Assembly: GCF_029227915.1 (NCBI RefSeq) | Contig: NC_079881.1 | Coordinates: forward strand, 310,001 to 374,000 | Reading direction: 5' to 3' | Length of the DNA stretch: 64,000 bases | Origin: Hydractinia symbiolongicarpus | Taxonomy: Eukaryota; Cnidaria; Hydrozoa; Anthoathecata; Hydractiniidae | Shown: one piece after another, positions 60,001 through 64,000 of the stretch | Layout: every line of letters begins with the position of its first letter | Position numbering within the stretch: the first letter of the stretch is position 1 | Program-made: the position numbers and the translations under genes | The notes under the pieces: model-generated | What the model was told of the DNA's origin: nothing | Seen by the model: the letters and a program-made list of their open reading frames with translations, nothing else | Databases searched by the model: none

Positions 60001-63000
60001 AAATAATAATTTAAAAAATCGTTTGGGAAATGAGTTTACTCCCTGGGTACTTTCTTTGTATACTTTTGACTATACGGGCCAAGCCCGGGATTTACGGGAA
60101 ATCGCGGAAATTCGTTTGCCGGCGATTAAACCACTTTCACTAAGCGTCTCATCAAAAATGAAAACATTTCTGAAAACTACAAGTCTCATGCGTTTTAGTG
60201 GTGAAAAAATAATTTAAAAAATCGTTCGGGAAATGAGTTTACTCCCAGGATACTTTCTTTGTACATTTTTGACTATACGGGCCGAGTCCAGGATTTACGG
60301 GAAATCGCAGGTTTTCGTTTGCCGGCGATTAAACTTCTTTTATTCAGCGTCTCATCAAAAATGAAAACATTTTTGTAAACTACAAGTCTCATGCGTTTTA
60401 GTGTAGAAAAAATAATTTAAAAAATCGCTCGGAAAAAGAGTTTACTCCCTGGGTACTTTCTTTGTATACTTTTGACTATACGGGCCGAGTCGGGGATTTT
60501 CCGGAAAGTTGCGGGTTTTCGTTTGCCTGCGATTAAACTTCTTTTATTCAGCGTGTCATCAAAAGTGAAAACATTTTTAAAAACTACAAGTCTCATGGGC
60601 TTTAGTGGTTAAATAATAATTTAAAAAATCGTTCGGGAAATGAGTTTACTCACAGGGTACTTTCTTTGTATACATTCGACTATACGGGCCAAGCCCGGGA
60701 TTTACGGGAAATCGCGGAATTTCGTTTGCCGGCGATTAAACCACTTTCACTAAGCGTCTCATCAAAAATGAAAACATTTCTGAAAACTACAAGTCTCATG
60801 CGTTTTAGTGGTGAAAAAATAATTTAAAAAATCGTTCGGGCAATGGGTTTACACCCTGGGTACTTTCTTTGTTTAATTTTGACTATACGGGCCGAGTTGG
60901 AGATTTACGGGAAGTCGCGGGTTTTCGTTTGCCGGCGATTAAACTTCTTTTACTCAGCGTCTCATCAAAAATGAAAACATTTTTGAAAACTACAAGTCTC
61001 ATGGGCTTTAGTGGTGAAATAATAATTTAAAAAATCGTTTGGGAAATGAGTTTACTCCCTGGGTACTTTCTTTGTATACTTTTGACTATACGGGCCAAGC
61101 CCGGGATTTACGGGAAATCGCGGAAATTCGTTTGCCGGCGATTAAACCACTTTCACTAAGCGTCTCATCAAAAATGAAAACATTTCTGAAAACTACAAGT
61201 CTCATGCGTTTTAGTGGTGAAAAAATAATTTAAAAAATCGTTCGGGCAATGGGTTTACTCCCTGGGTACTTTCTTTGTTCACTTTTGACTATACGGGCCG
61301 AGTTGGAGATTTACGGGAAGTCGCGGGTTTTCGTTTGCCGGCGATTAAACTTCTTTTATTCAGCGTCTCATCAAAAATGAAAACATTTTTGAAAACTACA
61401 AGTCTCATGGGCTTTAGTGGTGAAGTAATAATTTAAAAAATCGTTCGGGAAATGAGTTTACTCCCTGGGTACTTTCTTTGTATACTTTTGACTATACGGG
61501 CCGAGTCCGGGGTTTACGGGAAATGGCGGGTTTTCGTTTGCCGGCGATTAAACTCCTTTTATTCAGCGTCTCATCAAAAATGAAAACATTTCTGAAAACT
61601 ACAAGTCTCATGCGTTTTAGTGGTGAAAAAATAATTTAAAAAATCGTTCGGGAAATGGGTTTACTATCTGGGTAATTTCTTTGTATACTTTTGACTATAC
61701 GGGCCGAGTTGGAGATTTACGGGAAGTCGCGGGTTTTCGTTTGCCGGCGATTAAACTTCTTTTATTCAGCGTCTCATCAAAAATGAAAACATTTTTCAAA
61801 ACTACAAGTCTCATGGGATTTAGTGGTAAAATAATAATTTAAAAAATCGTTCGGGAAATGAGTTTACTCCCTGGGTACTTTCTTTGTATACATTCGACTA
61901 TACGGGCCAAGCCCGGGATGTACGGGAAATCGCGTGTTTCGTTTGCCGGCGATTAAACCACTTTCATTAAGCGTCTCATCAAAAATGAAAACATTTCTGA
62001 AAACTACAAGTCTCATGCGTTTTAGTGATGAAAAAATAATTTAAAAAATCGTTCGGGAAATGAGTTTACTCCCTGGGTACTTTCTTTGTATACTTTTGAT
62101 TATACGGGCCGAGTCCGGGATTTACGGGAAGTCGCGGGTTTTCCTTTGCCGGCGATTAAACTTCTTTTATTCAGCGTCTCATCAAAAATGAAAACATTTT
62201 TGAAAACTACAAGTCTCATGCGTTTTAGTGGTGAAAAGATAATTTAAAAAATCGTTTTGGAAATGAGTTTACTCACAGGGTACTTTCTTTGTATACTTTT
62301 GACTATACGGGCCGAGTCCGGGATTTACGGGAAATCGCGGGTTTTCGTTTGCCGGCGATTAAACTTCTTTTATTCAGCGTCTCATCAAAAATGAAAACAT
62401 TTTTAAAACTACAAGTCTCATGGGCTATAGTGGTGAAATAATAGTTTAAAAAATCGTTCGGGAAATGAGTTTACTCCCTGGGAATTTTCTTTGTATACTT
62501 TTGACTATACGGGCCGAGTCGGGGATTTTCCGGGAAGTTGCGGGTTTTCGTTTGCCGGCGATTAAACTTCTTTTATTCAGCGTGTCATCAAAAGTGAAAA
62601 CATTTTTAAAAACTACAAGTCTCATGGGCTTTAGTGGTTAAATAATAATTTAAAAAATCGTTCGGGAAATGAGTTTACTCCCTGGTTACCTTCTTTGTAT
62701 ACTTTTGACTATACGGGCCGAGTCCGGGATTCACTGGAAATCGCGGGTTTTCGTTTGCCGGCGATTAAACTTCTTTTATTCAGCGTCTCATCAAAAATGA
62801 AAACATTTTTAAAAACTACAAGTTTCGTGGGCTTTGGTGGTGAAATAATAATTTAAATAATCGTTCGGGAAATAAGTTTACTCCCTGGGTACTTTCTTTG
62901 TATACTTTTGACTATACGGGCCGAGTCCGGGGTTTACGGGAAATGGCGGGTTTTCGTTTGCCGGCGATTAAACTTCTTTTATTCAGCGTCTCCTCAGAAA

Positions 63001-64000
63001 TGAAAACATTTTTGAAAACTACAAGTGTCATGCGTTTTAGTGGTGAAAAGATAATTTAAAAAATCGTTTTGGAAATGAGTTTACTCCCTGGGTACTTTCT
63101 TTGTATACTTTTGACTATACGGGCCGAGTCGGGGATTTACGGGAACTCGCGGGTTTTCGTTTGCCGGCGATTAAACTTCTTTTATTCAGCGTCTCATCAA
63201 AAATGAAAACATTTTTAAAAACTACAAGTCTCATGTGCTTTAGTGGTAAAAAAATAATTTAAAAAATCTTTCGGGAAATGAGTTTACTCCCTGGGTACTT
63301 CCTTTGTATACTTTTGGCTATACGGGCCGAGGCCGGGGTTTACGGAAAATGGCGGGTTTTCGTTTGCCGGCGATTAAACTCCTTTTATTCAGCGTCTCAT
63401 CAAAAATGAAAACCTTTTTGAAAACTACAAGTCTCATGCGTTTTAGAGGGGAAAAGATAATTTAAAAAATCGTTTTGGAAATGAGTTTACTCCCTGGGTA
63501 CTTTCTTTGTATACTTTTGACTATACGGGCCGAGTCGGGGATTTTCCGGGAAGTTGCGGGTTTTCGTTTGCCGGCGATTAAACTTCTTTTATTCAGCGTG
63601 TCATCAAAAGTGAAAACATTTTTAAAAACTACAAGTCTTATGGGCTTTAGTGGTTAAATAATAATTTAAAAAATCGTTCGGGAAATGAGTTTACTCCCTG
63701 GGTACTTTATTTGTATACATTGGACTATACGGGCAAAGCCCGGGATGTACGGGAAATCGCGGGTTTTCGTTTGCCGGCGATTAAACCACTTTCATTAAGC
63801 GTCTCATCAAAAATGAAAACATTTCTGAAAACTACAAGTCTCATGCGTTTAAGTGATGTAAAAATAATTTAAAAAATTGTTCGGGAAATGAGTTTCCTCC
63901 CTGGGCACTTTCTTTGTATACTCTTGACTATACGGGCCGAGTCCGGGATTTACGGGAAGTCGCGGGTTTTTGTTTGCCGGCGATTAAACTTCTTTTATTC

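Larger units (their letters stand above)
20785..64000 (+). repeat. 203-bp satellite array, right block (about 213 monomers)
   Basis: This is the same satellite, in the same orientation, resuming directly after the transposon and running to the window end. The first monomers (20785-21500) resemble those at about 14530-15250 more than those immediately left of the insert. Sub-regions carry private variants. From about 40900 onward many monomers read GTGTCATCAAAAGTGAAAAC instead of GTCTCATCAAAAATGAAAAC, a form I did not see further left. Monomers with GAGTTGGAGATTTACGGGAA are common from about 25000 to 39800 and in parts of 46800-61700. No gene is supported in this block. Confidence 0.98.

Noticed and set aside
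22475-63657. Dozens of recurrent 60-121 codon reading frames, many starting MGNEFTPWVL, MEMSLLPGYF or MYTFDYTGQ
   Set aside because: They are translations of the satellite monomer. The monomer is 203 bp, not a multiple of three, so the frame shifts from copy to copy, and the frames come and go with single-base changes. No splice signals or start context single them out.

Overview
This window is eukaryotic repetitive DNA, most likely from an invertebrate animal. Almost all of it is one satellite with a monomer of about 203 bp, repeated head to tail in a single orientation from 1 to 16958 (about 83 copies) and from 20785 to 64000 (about 213 copies). The organism guess rests on the one gene present. 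That gene has short GT..AG introns and encodes a protein that resembles a metazoan DNA-transposon family carrying a RAG1-type N-terminal zinc domain. As far as I know, such proteins occur in cnidarians, molluscs and other invertebrates. I cannot name the species.

Satellite. Two monomer classes, A and B, are told apart by linked diagnostic positions and are arranged in mixed order. Groups of 2 to 11 monomers are themselves duplicated as higher-order repeats, with unit lengths of 406, 611, 1015, 1219, 1421, 1826, 2030 and 2185 bp in different sub-regions. The most striking is a 1219-bp six-monomer unit present at least three times in near-identical form (about 40965-44830). Most monomers contain a short perfect or near-perfect dyad. 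A deletion variant of 156 bp recurs at scattered sites. The many 60-64 codon reading frames that recur in the satellite come from monomer sequence and are not genes. A large homogeneous array with higher-order structure fits a centromeric or pericentromeric block, but position on the chromosome cannot be seen from here.

Insert. At 16959-20784 a 3826-bp DNA transposon splits one monomer. It starts CACGGGTG and ends CACCCGTG, is flanked by a 4-bp TCGT target duplication, and the two broken monomer halves rejoin into a normal monomer like the one at about 15880-16080. Matching blocks in inverted orientation at similar distances from each end show long, decayed terminal inverted repeats of roughly 400 bp. 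Between them lies a six-exon gene (17558-20121, + strand) for a protein of about 664 residues. It has a CxxC...H...CxxC zinc domain like that of RAG1, two AT-hook-like GGRP motifs, a PGLH segment, a probable coiled coil, a GEQGGES C-terminal domain and a terminal nuclear localisation signal. The exon phases agree throughout except for one frame change in exon 2. By my recollection of the family, the central catalytic segment is missing at that point, so the copy is probably an internally deleted, inactive element. The 4-bp target duplication, CAC termini and zinc domain together suggest a Chapaev-like (CMC) or N-RAG transposon. That assignment is inference.
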